A stretch of 64,000 bases of DNA from Salinimicrobium nanhaiense (GCA_012038135.1 JAAVJQ010000012.1:1-64000); one strand, 5' to 3'; numbered from the stretch's first letter, positions 27,018 through 37,433 are shown. Numbers and translations are program-made. Notes: generated by a model not told the origin, from the letters alone.

Positions 27018-27527
27018 ATGAAAAAATACATTTTAGCTTTTAGTTTTTCCATTATATGCCTTTCGGCAGTGGCACAATCTAAAATAGGAACCATTGACGC
27101 CGAATATATTTTGAGTCAAATGCCGGAAATGACTACAGTAAACGAAGGAATCCAGGCATACAATCAGGAGCTTCAAAAGGAGCTGGAGACAGACGTTACC
27201 AGGTACGAGACTCTGGTAAAGGAATATCAGGCAAACAGCACCACTTTTTCTGAAGAGGATAAAAAAGCAAAGGAAAGCGAGATCATTGGCCTTGAAAACA
27301 ATATTAAAGGCTTTAGACAAAAGGCCGGTGTGATGATGCAAATGAAACGCAATGAGTTAACCCAGCCGCTTTACGAAAAGATCAATGTCGCGATGCTGGA
27401 GGTAGTCAACGAGGAAAATTTCACCCAGATCTTCCATGCCGACGGTACAAGCCTTGCTTTCTCTGCGGAAGAACTGGATATCACCAGGAAAGTCTTAAAG
27501 AAATTAGGTGTCGAGGTGAAGGAATAG
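27018..27527 (+). CDS. OmpH/Skp-family periplasmic chaperone
   Basis: 169 aa with signal peptide (KKYILAFSFSIICLSAVAQ) and the Skp start SKIGTIDAEYILSQMPEM, then a long charged coiled coil (about 45-115, QKELETDVTRYETLVKEYQ). Skp holds unfolded outer-membrane proteins in the periplasm. Monocistronic, with a strong terminator at 27601. Confidence 0.9.
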   Translation: MKKYILAFSFSIICLSAVAQSKIGTIDAEYILSQMPEMTTVNEGIQAYNQELQKELETDVTRYETLVKEYQANSTTFSEEDKKAKESEIIGLENNIKGFRQKAGVMMQMKRNELTQPLYEKINVAMLEVVNEENFTQIFHADGTSLAFSAEELDITRKVLKKLGVEVKE

Positions 27528-27600
27528 AATTAGTGATCAGTGGTCGGTGATCAGTGGTCAGAAGTTTTCAGTTACCGGTTACCAGTAATTTATATAAAAT

Positions 27601-27637
27601 AAAGGTCTCAAAAAATAACATTTTTGAGACCTTTTTT
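27601..27637 (+). terminator. Terminator after ompH-like gene
   Basis: AAAGGTCTCAAAAA (27601-27614) pairs with TTTTTGAGACCTTT (27621-27634), then T-rich. Confidence 0.87.
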
Positions 27638-27699
27638 ATTTCATGTTCATGTTCCTGAAGCCAATATTATCTAACTTCTGAAGAACTACAGAACCTATA

Positions 27700-28400
27700 T
27701 ATTGTCCCTACGGGACATTTGATCTACAGATGACTTAGTTCTACCTATAGCTTGTCCCTATGGGACAAAAGCAGCTGGCTCGGATTTGCAATCCGTGCCG
27801 AATCAAACAAACGATGTCTACTAATCTTTCATTTCACACTGCCCATGGCGCGGATTTTCAATCCGTGCCGAATCAACCTCATTTTCAACTGCCGCCTGCC
27901 TATGGAGTACTGTCAACTTATCATTGATTCAATTCTCCGATGGCGCTAATTTGCAATCCGTACCGAATCAAACCAATGATGTCTATTAATCTTTCTTTTC
28001 GCACTGCCGATGGCGCGGATTTTCAATCCGTGCCGAATAACCAAAAACTGCCGACTGCCTACTAAACACTGCCAACTATAGAAAAGTCCTGGTTCTAGTC
28101 TCTTGATTCTTGGTTCTCAAAAAACCTTACGGACCATTTGACCTATGGATGAATCATTATTCTACCGATATTTGGTCCCGGACTAAGACGGAGTTGGCGC
28201 GGATTTGCAATCCGTGCCGAATCAAATCCATTTTCAACTGCCGCCTGCCTATGGAGTACTGCCAACTTATCATTGATTCAATTCTCCGATGGTGCGGATT
28301 TGCAATCCGTGCCGGATAACCAAAAACTGCCGACCTACCAAACACTGCCAACAATAAATTGTCTTGGTTCTAGTCATTTGACTCTTGATTCTTGGTTCTC
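27700..28400. repeat. Array of CGGATTTGCAATCCG palindromes
   Basis: Six copies of a CGGATTNNNAATCCG palindrome, each followed by gtgccgaatcaa or a variant: 27781, 27851, 27946 (degenerate), 28016, 28200 and 28295. Spacing alternates between about 70 and about 95-185 bp. Between them lie second-order repeats (ctgccgcctgcctatggagtactg at about 27889-27912 and 28239-28262; atcattgattcaattctccgatgg at 27930 and 28269). 'tggttctagtc' stretches flank the array. Short open frames across it are translation of the repeats. No CRISPR-like unique spacers. Confidence 0.85.
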
Positions 28401-28407
28401 AGAAAAT

Positions 28408-29892
<1,485 letters not shown>

Positions 29893-29903
29893 TTAATTGC
29901 GTG

Positions 29904-29936
29904 CAAATATACAGACTATAAATCACAAGCAGACAA
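29904..29936 (-). promoter_or_regulatory. guaB promoter
   Basis: Minus-strand TATATTTG (29904-29911) with TTG at 29934-29936, spacing 22. The ATG is 24 nt downstream. Confidence 0.65.
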
Positions 29937-30064
29937 TTAGTTTCACTAATTATTTGCCATTCCCGGTTTTATAAATGTCCTGCCTGAAAAAGCAGAATTT
30001 TTATACAACATAAAAAGTGAGAAAATCCAGCTTTTTTGGGAGGTAAAACCTAAAGAAAAAGAGT

Positions 30065-30559
30065 CTACCGCAGCTTCTTGAAAAGCAGCTGGTAAAGCAC
30101 GATGATCGCTGATGCTATAAAACAGAAGGTCATTAGAATACCTGAAATTAGCACCAGGTATTTTACCCATTCTATGCCTTTCCAGACAAAATAGATCCCT
30201 CCAAAGGTGAGGATAATGGAGAAGAAGGGTTCCAGGATAAGAAAAAATTTCAATTTTTGAGGTAATTGAGCAAACAATAGGATCCCTCCTAAAAGAAAGA
30301 AAATAAAGGACATGGAAAGGATATGGGTGTGAATGATGGTGAGCATCTCCCGCTCTCCTTTTTCAAACTTCATCACCGCTGCATCGGGATCGTCCTCGTT
30401 CCCAAGATAATTTTCCTCAATGCCGGCAGGAGTAGTTGTTTCGGTTTGCCCCACAAACAATAGTCCTGTAGCATAACCAACGGAAAGCACTACCACAAAA
30501 ACAGCAAGAAATGATTTTATTTCCTTCGGAAGTCTTAATAGGAGGCCGTTGTACTTCAT
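30065..30559 (-). CDS. Four-helix membrane protein of an FMN-binding operon
   Basis: 164 aa, not recognised by family. Four membrane segments: about 16-37, 72-98, 103-126 and 131-158. Between the first two is a loop of about 30 acidic residues (ETTTPAGIEENYLGNEDDPD). The second helix begins IIHTHILSMSF, with two His in register for possible heme or metal ligation. Its start overlaps the stop of the FMN-binding gene by one base. Could be the membrane electron carrier for the flavoprotein next door; this is inference from context. Confidence 0.7.
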   Translation of the reverse strand: MKYNGLLLRLPKEIKSFLAVFVVVLSVGYATGLLFVGQTETTTPAGIEENYLGNEDDPDAAVMKFEKGEREMLTIIHTHILSMSFIFFLLGGILLFAQLPQKLKFFLILEPFFSIILTFGGIYFVWKGIEWVKYLVLISGILMTFCFIASAIIVLYQLLFKKLR

Positions 30560-31080
30560 TAAAGAACCTTATTTTCTTTTAAGATCTCAATACTTTTCAA
30601 CAGATCTGTCACAGCCATTTTCATTGAGCGCACCGAAATGGTAGCCCCGGATATTGCCGCGATACTATTCAATTCTGAAGGTTTGGATTTCCCAACAAAT
30701 TGCCTAAGCCATCTTTTGCTTCCAATTTCTCCTCCATATTCCTCCCTGTACACTAATACTTTGGTACGTGCTATAGAAAGATCTTTGTTCAGGATGACCA
30801 GGTAGTCAAATTCAGCCGTTTTACTGGGCGCCTGATCCAGGTATGCATACCCCAGAACTTTCTCCCCACTTTTAATCCGGAAGAAATTTTGTTCAGACAT
30901 TTCTGCAGGCAATTTTTCCTGCAATGCCTTTTCAATGTGGATCCCCTTATGTTGAAAGGCATTCACCTGAAACTCATCCTCTATTTCACGATCTACCCGT
31001 TTTCCCAAACCACCGGAATTGAAAATTATTCCGGTTAAAGGAACTATTAGAAGGATCGTGATGAAAAATTTCTGAATCAT
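30559..31080 (-). CDS. FMN-binding (RnfG/NqrC-like) exported protein
   Basis: 173 aa with an N-terminal membrane anchor or signal (MIQKFFITILLIVPLTGIIF) and a C-terminal FMN_bind domain. The motif AAISGATISVRSM contains the S-G-A-T sequence in which Thr (about T147) is covalently flavinylated in RnfG/NqrC by ApbE. Probably periplasmic and an electron carrier. It lies between the porin gene (upstream) and the four-helix membrane protein gene. The window contains no apbE. Confidence 0.87.
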   Translation of the reverse strand: MIQKFFITILLIVPLTGIIFNSGGLGKRVDREIEDEFQVNAFQHKGIHIEKALQEKLPAEMSEQNFFRIKSGEKVLGYAYLDQAPSKTAEFDYLVILNKDLSIARTKVLVYREEYGGEIGSKRWLRQFVGKSKPSELNSIAAISGATISVRSMKMAVTDLLKSIEILKENKVL

Positions 31081-31117
31081 TTGGCAAATTTAATTAATTA
31101 TAACAGAATTGAATAAC

Positions 31118-31160
31118 GCCGAAAGCCGGGAGAAGATCTCCCAACTTCCGGCCTTTTTCA
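31118..31160 (-). terminator. Nested hairpin between porin and FMN-binding genes
   Basis: GGGAG-aagat-CTCCC (about 31128-31142) sits inside an outer AAAGCCGG/CCGGCCTTT pairing (31122-31156). On the minus strand it follows the porin stop. It could reduce read-through into the FMN-binding gene. Confidence 0.55.
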
Positions 31161-31168
31161 TCTCCTGT

Positions 31169-32335
31169 TTAGAACCAAACTCCTACTCCGAAGTTCAGTT
31201 GGTTTTTTGCTTCAAAGCCTTCAACAGCATTATCCTTGATCTGATAATCCCCCTTAAATACTACACCTGGCGCAATATGGTAGCTCAAACCAAGAGTGAT
31301 ATCACTGCGGTCATAAGCAGGATTCTCAACAAGAGTGCCTTCGGTAGCTGCATGAGTATCATAATCTTCATATCGTGCAAACGCGAACAATTTCTGGCGG
31401 TTCATGGTTGGCAACAGGTTATATGCAGCTTCAGCATACCATCCTGAAAGGGCACTTCCAAGGTCTTTTCCGGTAAGGTCATTATAAGCTTCGGTATCAC
31501 TTAGGGAAGCATAGATATATTCTCCCCTGGCAGTAAAACGTTGGTAAACATAGCGGGCATCAAAACCTACCATAGATATGCCAACATCTGCTCCATCAAG
31601 CATATCCACTTCGTCTGCAGCCTGGGTTCTTCCGAAATATCCGGCAAGACCAAGTCGCATTCCTAAGATTCCGTAGTATTCAACTTTAGCAGATAAATTA
31701 GGAGTATTCACTGTGGACTGAATTCCTTTTTGACGACCTCCGCGAAGTCCGCTGCTGCCACCTATAAGACCTTTACCACTTGCATCTGTAGATTTAAAGC
31801 CGTTAAAAACGTAGGCCTGATAGGTAAGGTTGGCAGAGTTGATCCTACCTGTAAGACCAAGACCGATCTCTCTCCAGGTAGTTGGAATGATTGAACCCGC
31901 AATGGCAGGACGCTCAACGCCATTGAACGTAGTAGGTTCGTGATATTCATTAATGATCCCCATAGGCACTAACATTAAACCGGCACGAAAATTAATGTTC
32001 CTGGCGAAATTATAATTTACAAATGCCTGTTCAACGTAAACTTCTTCGACGTGTTCAAATTCAATTTCAGTAAAGAACTGAACCTCATCAGTGAACTGGT
32101 AACCCAGCAACATCACAAGACGTTGTACATCGAGTTCCCCGTTGTCACCTTCGGGTTGATTATAGGTGATCTCCCCATAAGCTCCGAGGGTAACAGCATC
32201 ATTATTAGCCGAAAGTACACGTTGTGCAGAGTTTAATTGGTATTGGGGGTCAAAAGTGATAGAATCCTGCTCGGTTTGTGCAAAGGAAGTTAATGAAGTA
32301 GCTGCCAAAGCTGCCGAGAGTAATAGTTTTTTCAT
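31169..32335 (-). CDS. Outer-membrane porin, OprO/P-like
   Basis: 388 aa. Signal peptide KKLLLSAALAATSLTSFAQ. The mature part is a barrel-like series of amphipathic strands (QRLVMLLGYQFTDEVQFFTE; VNYNFARNINFRAGLMLVPM), ending with LNFGVGVWF (C-terminal aromatic, typical for OMPs). Resembles phosphate-selective porin O/P type proteins; specificity unknown. Leads the porin/FMN-binding/membrane-protein transcript. Promoter at 32371. Confidence 0.85.
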   Translation of the reverse strand: MKKLLLSAALAATSLTSFAQTEQDSITFDPQYQLNSAQRVLSANNDAVTLGAYGEITYNQPEGDNGELDVQRLVMLLGYQFTDEVQFFTEIEFEHVEEVYVEQAFVNYNFARNINFRAGLMLVPMGIINEYHEPTTFNGVERPAIAGSIIPTTWREIGLGLTGRINSANLTYQAYVFNGFKSTDASGKGLIGGSSGLRGGRQKGIQSTVNTPNLSAKVEYYGILGMRLGLAGYFGRTQAADEVDMLDGADVGISMVGFDARYVYQRFTARGEYIYASLSDTEAYNDLTGKDLGSALSGWYAEAAYNLLPTMNRQKLFAFARYEDYDTHAATEGTLVENPAYDRSDITLGLSYHIAPGVVFKGDYQIKDNAVEGFEAKNQLNFGVGVWF

Positions 32336-32370
32336 CGGTGGTTTATTTAGACTGATTTAAAATAGTGCTG

Positions 32371-32378
32371 CAAATATA
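32371..32378 (-). promoter_or_regulatory. Porin operon promoter -7 element
   Basis: Minus-strand TATATTTG, 35 nt upstream of the ATG. Confidence 0.55.
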
Positions 32379-32462
32379 GAAATGTGAATATTTTTAACAC
32401 GTTTATTTAGACCAATTTTAAATACTTTTTTTTGATACCAAATGAAGAAAGTATTGGTAATT

Positions 32463-33326
32463 CTAATGATAGACGCTGAAGATCTTGGTAGCTTCGTTGT
32501 ATGCAGCTTCAAAACTCATCATTTTCACGTTCGTATCGCCCTTTTTGGAAGTGAAGTAAGAAAGCAGTTTCTCTGTGGGCATATTTCCGGTGAGTTCATC
32601 CTTGGCCATTGGGCAGCCACCAAATCCCTGTATGGCCCCATCAAATCTCTTACAGCCGGATCTGTAAGCTGCATCCACTTTTTCAAACCATTTTGTCGGA
32701 GTAGTATGTAGATGTGCACCAAATTCTATTTCAGGATACTTCGGAATAAGGTTCGAAAAAAGGTACTCTATAACCTCAGGAGTAGAGCTGCCAATGGTAT
32801 CTGAAAGCGAAAGGATCTTCACGCCCATTCCTGAAAGTTTTTCTGTCCACTCCCCCACAATCTCCACATCCCATGGATCTCCATAGGGATTTCCAAAACC
32901 CATGGAAAGGTATGCCACAACCTCTTTTCCTGAAGCAGCGGCAATGTAGAGGATCTCCTGCAGTGTTTCTACAGATTCGGCAATGGTTTTATGGGTATTA
33001 CGCATCTGGAAGTTTTCAGAAATTGAAAACGGGTATCCCAGGTATTGAATTTCCGGATATTGCGCTGCATCCTGCGCCCCACGGGTGTTGGCAACAATCG
33101 CCAGCAGCTTGCTTTGAGTACGGGAAAGATCAAGCCTGGAAAGAACTTCGGCTGTATCTGCCATTTGCGGTATGGCTTTGGGAGAAACAAAACTCCCGAA
33201 GTCGATGCTATCGAATCCGCAGCGCAAAAGAGATTGGATATACTGAACTTTTTGTTCTGTAGGAATAAAGGTTTTTATTCCCTGCATCGCGTCCCGCGGA
33301 CATTCAATGATCTTAATGTTCCCCAT
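32463..33326 (-). CDS. Hydroxymethylglutaryl-CoA lyase
   Basis: 287 aa. Cleaves HMG-CoA to acetyl-CoA and acetoacetate in leucine degradation. The family start IKIIECPRDAMQGIKTFIPT carries the catalytic RDxxQ; GFDSIDFGSFVSPKAIPQM and FGAHLHTTP (metal-binding HxH) follow. GCKRFDGAIQGFGGCPMA has the mobile catalytic Cys. Promoter-to-ATG distance is only 4 nt, suggesting a leaderless mRNA. Confidence 0.94.
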   Translation of the reverse strand: MGNIKIIECPRDAMQGIKTFIPTEQKVQYIQSLLRCGFDSIDFGSFVSPKAIPQMADTAEVLSRLDLSRTQSKLLAIVANTRGAQDAAQYPEIQYLGYPFSISENFQMRNTHKTIAESVETLQEILYIAAASGKEVVAYLSMGFGNPYGDPWDVEIVGEWTEKLSGMGVKILSLSDTIGSSTPEVIEYLFSNLIPKYPEIEFGAHLHTTPTKWFEKVDAAYRSGCKRFDGAIQGFGGCPMAKDELTGNMPTEKLLSYFTSKKGDTNVKMMSFEAAYNEATKIFSVYH

Positions 33327-33330
33327 AGGC

Positions 33331-33338
33331 CAAATATA
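33331..33338 (-). promoter_or_regulatory. HMG-CoA lyase promoter -7 element
   Basis: Minus-strand TATATTTG ending 4 nt before the ATG at 33326, so transcription would begin at or very near the start codon. Confidence 0.55.
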
Positions 33339-33432
33339 AGGAAGATGTGTGAAGTAGGAAGTACGAATTTGGAAGTACGAGCGAACAACAAATAAGCATG
33401 GAGTCTAGATTCTAGATTCTAGATTCTAGGCC
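33339..33432. repeat. gattctag microsatellite-like stretch
   Basis: Contains tctagattctagattctagg (about 33408-33430), a tandem of an 8-10 bp unit, together with degenerate aagtacgaatttgg repeats. No gene. Confidence 0.6.
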
Positions 33433-33655
33433 ATTGTTGTCCGATTAAAAAAGAATAAATCCATGAAAACCCTTGCTAATGCCGGTCAAAGACATTCTCC
33501 AACGATTTGAGGGGGTGATTTTCCTTTTTATGAAATTATATTGATTTACCATAGGAAGTAATTTTTTACAGTATTGTCTTTCAGAGTTTTATATAGAAGT
33601 CTTGGCTCTAGACTCTAGAAGCGGAGCGGTCCAGATTCTTTTATCGGACAACAAT
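33433..33655. mobile_element. MITE-like or deleted insertion sequence
   Basis: A 223-bp segment bounded by inverted repeats ATTGTTGTCCGATTAAAAAA (33433-33452) and its imperfect complement ending GATAAAA..CGGACAACAAT (33636-33655). Inside is a 15-codon frame beginning ATG at 33463 but no transposase. Both sides carry GATTCTAGG (33422-33430 and 33656-33664), though two bases separate the left copy from the element and the host sequence is itself a gattctag repeat, so a target duplication is not certain. Confidence 0.6.
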
Positions 33656-33666
33656 GATTCTAGGCT

Positions 33667-34284
33667 CTAAACTAGAATAAATATCCCTATCCCTACAAAA
33701 ACCGCCACCTGTACCCATTTAAAAACTAAACCCGAAGCAGGATGTTTTTGCAGGTAAACAGAGATATTCCCGGCGAGAATGGCAACTGCAGAAAAAATTA
33801 GAAAGGCCTGCAGCATAAATAAAAAGCCAAGGATATAGAACTGGTAGATGGTGTTTCCTTCGGGATCCCAGAGAAAGCCGGGAAAAAATGCCAGGAAGAA
33901 GATCGCAACTTTAGGATTTAAAACGTTCATTAAAAATCCCTTTTTATAAAGGGAAGTCAGCTCCTTTTTTTGTTGGGTTGCTGGTTTTCCCACATTGATG
34001 GCAGGATCACTTTTATATACCTGCCAGGCCAGGTAGAACAAATATCCCGCACCTAAGATTTTAATAAGAAAGAATAAAGTTTCAGACTGTTTGATAATGG
34101 CTGAAACTCCAAATGCCACTAAACTGGTATGAATGATGATTCCCGACACCAGGCCGAGGGTAGTGACTATTCCATGCTTCCTGCCGTTGGTCATTCCCTG
34201 TACCAGAACGTAAATAATATCGGGGCCGGGAGAAATCGTAAGCAGGATGGCTGCTGCAAGAAAAGCTATAAGTTCCCCGGCCAC
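33667..34284 (-). CDS. LysE/RhtB-family translocator
   Basis: 205 aa from a GTG start that shares one base with the pyrD stop (TAG/GTG). The N-terminus AFLAAAILLTISPGPDIIYV carries the LysE/RhtB signature with the SPGPD motif. About six hydrophobic segments. Amino-acid exporter family; substrate not known. Translationally coupled to pyrD. Confidence 0.92.
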   Translation of the reverse strand: MAGELIAFLAAAILLTISPGPDIIYVLVQGMTNGRKHGIVTTLGLVSGIIIHTSLVAFGVSAIIKQSETLFFLIKILGAGYLFYLAWQVYKSDPAINVGKPATQQKKELTSLYKKGFLMNVLNPKVAIFFLAFFPGFLWDPEGNTIYQFYILGFLFMLQAFLIFSAVAILAGNISVYLQKHPASGLVFKWVQVAVFVGIGIFILV

Positions 34285-35303
34285 TATGAGCGTTTTAAAA
34301 TTTCCTTATTGATATTTTTGACCAATTGTGGTCCTTCATAAATAAAGCCGGTGTAGAGCTGCACCAGGCTTGCACCCGCTTCCAGTTTTTCAATGGCATC
34401 TTCGGGAGACATGATCCCTCCCACGCCAATGATAGGGAAAGCTTTGTTGCTTTTTTCGGAAAGAAATCTAATCACCTCTGTAGCACGTTTAGTAAGAGGT
34501 TTACCACTGAGTCCGCCGGCCTCTTTTTGATCCGGGGAAGTCAATCCTTCCCTTGAAATTGTAGTGTTTGTTGCAATCACTCCTGCGATGCCGGTGTCTT
34601 TGATTATATCTATAATGTCCAGCAGTTGAGAATCTGTAAGATCGGGTGCTATTTTAAGGAGAATTGGTTTGGGAGCAGGCCGCTTCAGGTTTTCCTTCTG
34701 TAAGGTGTTCAAAAGCTTTGTAAGCGGTTCCTTGTCCTGCAGCTCTCTAAGATTGGGCGTGTTGGGAGAACTCACATTCACCACAAAATAATCTACATGC
34801 TCAAAAAGAGAATTAAAGCAGATCAAGTAATCATCGACGGCATTCGCATTGGGTGTCGATTTATTTTTTCCGATGTTGCCTCCAATAAGCACCCCATCAT
34901 TCTTTTTTAGCCTCTCAACCGCTTCAACCACACCTCCATTATTGAAGCCCATCCTGTTTATAATGGCTTTATCCTCCCTTAGTCTGAAAAGTCTTTTCTT
35001 TTCATTCCCCGGTTGCGGTTTTGGGGTAAGGGTTCCTATTTCTATAAAACCGAATCCAAAATTCGAAAGTTCTTTGTAAAGTTTGGCATCCTTATCAAAG
35101 CCGGCAGCCAGACCTACAGGATTTGGGAATTTAATTCCGAAGACTTCCCGTTCCAGCCGTTTATCCTCTACTACGAATTTCTCCCGAACCAGTTTTTGAC
35201 TTCCGGGTAGAAGGAACAACTTCCGAAGTGCAGAAAATGTGAAATAATGCACCTTTTCGGGATCAATATTAAAAAGAAGCGGCCTGATTATTTTTTCGTA
35301 CAT
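34284..35303 (-). CDS. pyrD: Dihydroorotate dehydrogenase (quinone), class 2
   Basis: 339 aa from ATG 35303. The open frame continues to 35360, but [20 protein letters not shown] is the family start and a promoter lies just upstream. The N-terminal helices that bind the membrane quinone side are present, so this is class 2. FMN/orotate motifs: [36 protein letters not shown] (catalytic Ser), [20 protein letters not shown]. Fourth step of pyrimidine synthesis. Confidence 0.96.
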   Translation of the reverse strand: MYEKIIRPLLFNIDPEKVHYFTFSALRKLFLLPGSQKLVREKFVVEDKRLEREVFGIKFPNPVGLAAGFDKDAKLYKELSNFGFGFIEIGTLTPKPQPGNEKKRLFRLREDKAIINRMGFNNGGVVEAVERLKKNDGVLIGGNIGKNKSTPNANAVDDYLICFNSLFEHVDYFVVNVSSPNTPNLRELQDKEPLTKLLNTLQKENLKRPAPKPILLKIAPDLTDSQLLDIIDIIKDTGIAGVIATNTTISREGLTSPDQKEAGGLSGKPLTKRATEVIRFLSEKSNKAFPIIGVGGIMSPEDAIEKLEAGASLVQLYTGFIYEGPQLVKNINKEILKRS

Positions 35304-35318
35304 GAAGCAGGTTTTGAA

Positions 35319-35326
35319 CAAAATTA
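35319..35326 (-). promoter_or_regulatory. pyrD promoter -7 element
   Basis: Minus-strand TAATTTTG, 15 nt upstream of the ATG at 35303. Confidence 0.5.
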
Positions 35327-35366
35327 ACACAATGCGGCATAAAAAAGCAGGAAAAGTCAAAAGGTT

Positions 35367-35396
35367 TTGAAGCTACTTTTTATATCGCTATTTTTG
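35367..35396 (+). promoter_or_regulatory. pepT promoter
   Basis: TTG at 35367-35369 and TATTTTTG at 35389-35396, spacing 19. The ATG is 17 nt downstream. Confidence 0.7.
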
Positions 35397-35413
35397 GGAA
35401 AACTTCAGCAAAA

Positions 35414-36679
35414 ATGATCAATAAAGAAGCAATTATAGCTCGCTTTTTAAGCTATGTGAAAATAGATACACAAAGCGACGACACCAGTAATACCACCCCC
35501 AGCACAGCAAAACAATGGGATTTGGCAAACAAACTTAAGCAGGAGCTGCAGGAGATGGGGATGCAGGACGTGACTATTGATCAAAATGCTTATGTAATGG
35601 CTACGCTGCCCTCCAATGTGGAGCACGACGTGCCGGTGATTGGTTTTGTTTCCCATTTTGATACCACTCCCGATTTTTCAGGAACAAATGTAAATCCGCA
35701 GATCATCGAGAATTACGACGGAAAAGATATAATTCTGAACAAAGAAAAGAATATCATCCTTTCTCCGGATTATTTCAGTGATCTGCTTCAGTATGAAGGC
35801 CAGACTTTAATAACTACCGACGGGAATACCCTTTTAGGCGCCGATGATAAAGCCGGGATTACCGAGATCATGGAGGCGATGAAATATCTGCTTGAAAATC
35901 CGCAGGTGAAGCATGGAAAGATCCGGGTTTGTTTTACGCCCGATGAAGAAATAGGACGGGGAGCTCATAAATTTGATGTAGAAAAATTCGGAGCTCAATG
36001 GGCTTATACCATGGATGGCAGCCAGGTAGGAGAACTGGAATACGAGAACTTCAACGCTGCAGGTGCCGTTGTTAAAGTCAGCGGAAAGAGCGTTCATCCC
36101 GGTTATGCCAAGGATAAGATGATCAACAGCATGTATATTGCCATGGACTTCATCAATTCCTTACCCCGACTGGAAACTCCCGAGCATACAGAAGACCGGC
36201 AGGGCTTTTTCCACCTCAATGCCATTGAAGGAGATGTGGAGGAAACTACGCTGCACTATATCATCCGGGATCATGACCGGGAGCATTTTGAGGCCAGGAA
36301 GCAAATGATGCAGGATCTCGCCGGAGAGATCTGCAACCAGTATGAAAGAGATTGCGTGACAGTGGAGATCAAGGATCAATATTTCAACATGCGTGAAAAG
36401 GTGGAACCGGTGATGCATATTGTAGATATTGCCGAAGAAGCGATGAAGCAGGTAGATGTTACTCCCATTATAAAACCCATTCGTGGAGGAACAGATGGGG
36501 CTCAGTTAAGCTTCATGGGCCTTCCCTGCCCTAACATTTTTGCAGGCGGACACAACTTCCACGGGAAATATGAATATGTACCTGTTGAGAGCATGCAGAA
36601 GGCGGTGGAGGTGATTGTAAAAATTGCAGAGCTCACTGCTTCGCAGATTCAAAATTCAGAATTTAAAATTCAAGATTAA
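35414..36679 (+). CDS. pepT: Peptidase T (tripeptidase)
   Basis: 421 aa, M20B metallopeptidase. Metal ligands: [10 protein letters not shown] (His and first catalytic Asp), [15 protein letters not shown] (bridging Asp), [11 protein letters not shown] (catalytic Glu-Glu), [17 protein letters not shown] and [16 protein letters not shown]. The last residues ([12 protein letters not shown]) are encoded by an 'attcagaatttaaaattcaagatt' repeat, so the original C-terminus may have been a little shorter. Confidence 0.96.
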   Translation: MINKEAIIARFLSYVKIDTQSDDTSNTTPSTAKQWDLANKLKQELQEMGMQDVTIDQNAYVMATLPSNVEHDVPVIGFVSHFDTTPDFSGTNVNPQIIENYDGKDIILNKEKNIILSPDYFSDLLQYEGQTLITTDGNTLLGADDKAGITEIMEAMKYLLENPQVKHGKIRVCFTPDEEIGRGAHKFDVEKFGAQWAYTMDGSQVGELEYENFNAAGAVVKVSGKSVHPGYAKDKMINSMYIAMDFINSLPRLETPEHTEDRQGFFHLNAIEGDVEETTLHYIIRDHDREHFEARKQMMQDLAGEICNQYERDCVTVEIKDQYFNMREKVEPVMHIVDIAEEAMKQVDVTPIIKPIRGGTDGAQLSFMGLPCPNIFAGGHNFHGKYEYVPVESMQKAVEVIVKIAELTASQIQNSEFKIQD

Positions 36680-37057
36680 GGTAGTTTTATGGCCAGGGCA
36701 CGGATTGCAAATCCGCGACAGTTGGATTCAAGATTTAAGATTCAAAAATCAGGATTGCACTTTTGAGAACCCTGTCAGGGGTTTGGGCTGAAACAGACCT
36801 GCAAGGTTTCCAAAACCTTGTAGGTCTTTCTTTTTTGATTTAATAATAAGCCAAAGTAAAGCCGTATTTAAACCTTGTCCGTGGCTTGACATCCTGGCAG
36901 GTTTCCAAGGTTCACCGAAAAACCGCTGCCGGGGTTGGTAAATGCCGGAAGGGTTGAAGAAGACAGACTTGAAAAACCGCTGCCGGGGTTGGTAACCGCC
37001 GGCAGGGGCAAGCTCCGTAGGAGCGATAGATCGGTAGCACCGCAGGTGCGACAACAC
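36680..37057. repeat. Repeat field between pepT and yajC
   Basis: Contains CGGATTGCAAATCCG (36701-36715), a cctgtcagggg fragment (36770), paired ggtttccaaaaccttgtaggtc remnants, and two copies of aaaaaccgctgccggggttggtaa (36918 and 36973). Open frames here (for example 36749-37063, minus) are repeat translation. No gene. Confidence 0.7.
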
Positions 37058-37099
37058 AAACAAAAAAGCCCCACGCGATCGCGTGGGGCTTTTTTGTTT
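37058..37099. terminator. 42-bp perfect-palindrome terminator
   Basis: A perfect palindrome centred in GCGATCGC with stem GCCCCACGCGA and A/T runs on both sides. It sits past the yajC stop on the minus strand and can act on both strands. Confidence 0.9.
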
Positions 37100-37113
37100 T
37101 GATCCTTTTGAAT

Positions 37114-37407
37114 CTATTTTGTTTCCTTCACAGGTTCGTTCAACTTTCGGCTCATCTCCATAGAAATGGAGGATCTGTCGAAAGTGATCTTACCGGCTCC
37201 GGTTTCAATAATTACTGCATTCTGCTTATCGCTGAAATCGATTATTTTCCCGTGCATCCCGCTTTTTGTTACAATTCTGTCACCTTTCTTTAGTTCAGAG
37301 GCGAATTGTTTTTCTTGTTTTGCACGTTTCATTTGTGGGCGTATCATAAAAAAATACACCACGACAAACATTAAAATAATTGGGGCAAACTGGGTTAATT
37401 GATCCAT
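37114..37407 (-). CDS. yajC: Preprotein translocase subunit YajC
   Basis: 97 aa. A single N-terminal membrane helix (FAPIILMFVVVYFFMIRPQ) is followed by KRAKQEKQFASELKKGDRIV and a cytoplasmic beta domain (GMHGKIIDFSDKQNAVIIET). It associates with SecDF. Third gene of a minus-strand nusB-DUF1573-yajC set, the order common in Bacteroidota. Confidence 0.94.
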   Translation of the reverse strand: MDQLTQFAPIILMFVVVYFFMIRPQMKRAKQEKQFASELKKGDRIVTKSGMHGKIIDFSDKQNAVIIETGAGKITFDRSSISMEMSRKLNEPVKETK

Positions 37408-37433
37408 AGATGGTCTTCTTGCTTTCTAAGTCC

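Noticed and set aside
27700..28400. Possible CRISPR array
   Set aside because: Copies of the palindrome are unevenly spaced and the sequences between them are themselves repeats, not unique spacers. No cas gene is present in the window.
33463..33510. 15-codon frame inside the MITE-like element as a gene
   Set aside because: Too short, no promoter, and more likely the remains of an insertion-sequence end.
36749..37074. 104-aa and 68-aa minus-strand frames downstream of pepT
   Set aside because: They read through two copies of aaaaaccgctgccggggttgg and other repeat remnants, giving duplicated peptides (YQPRQRFF twice).
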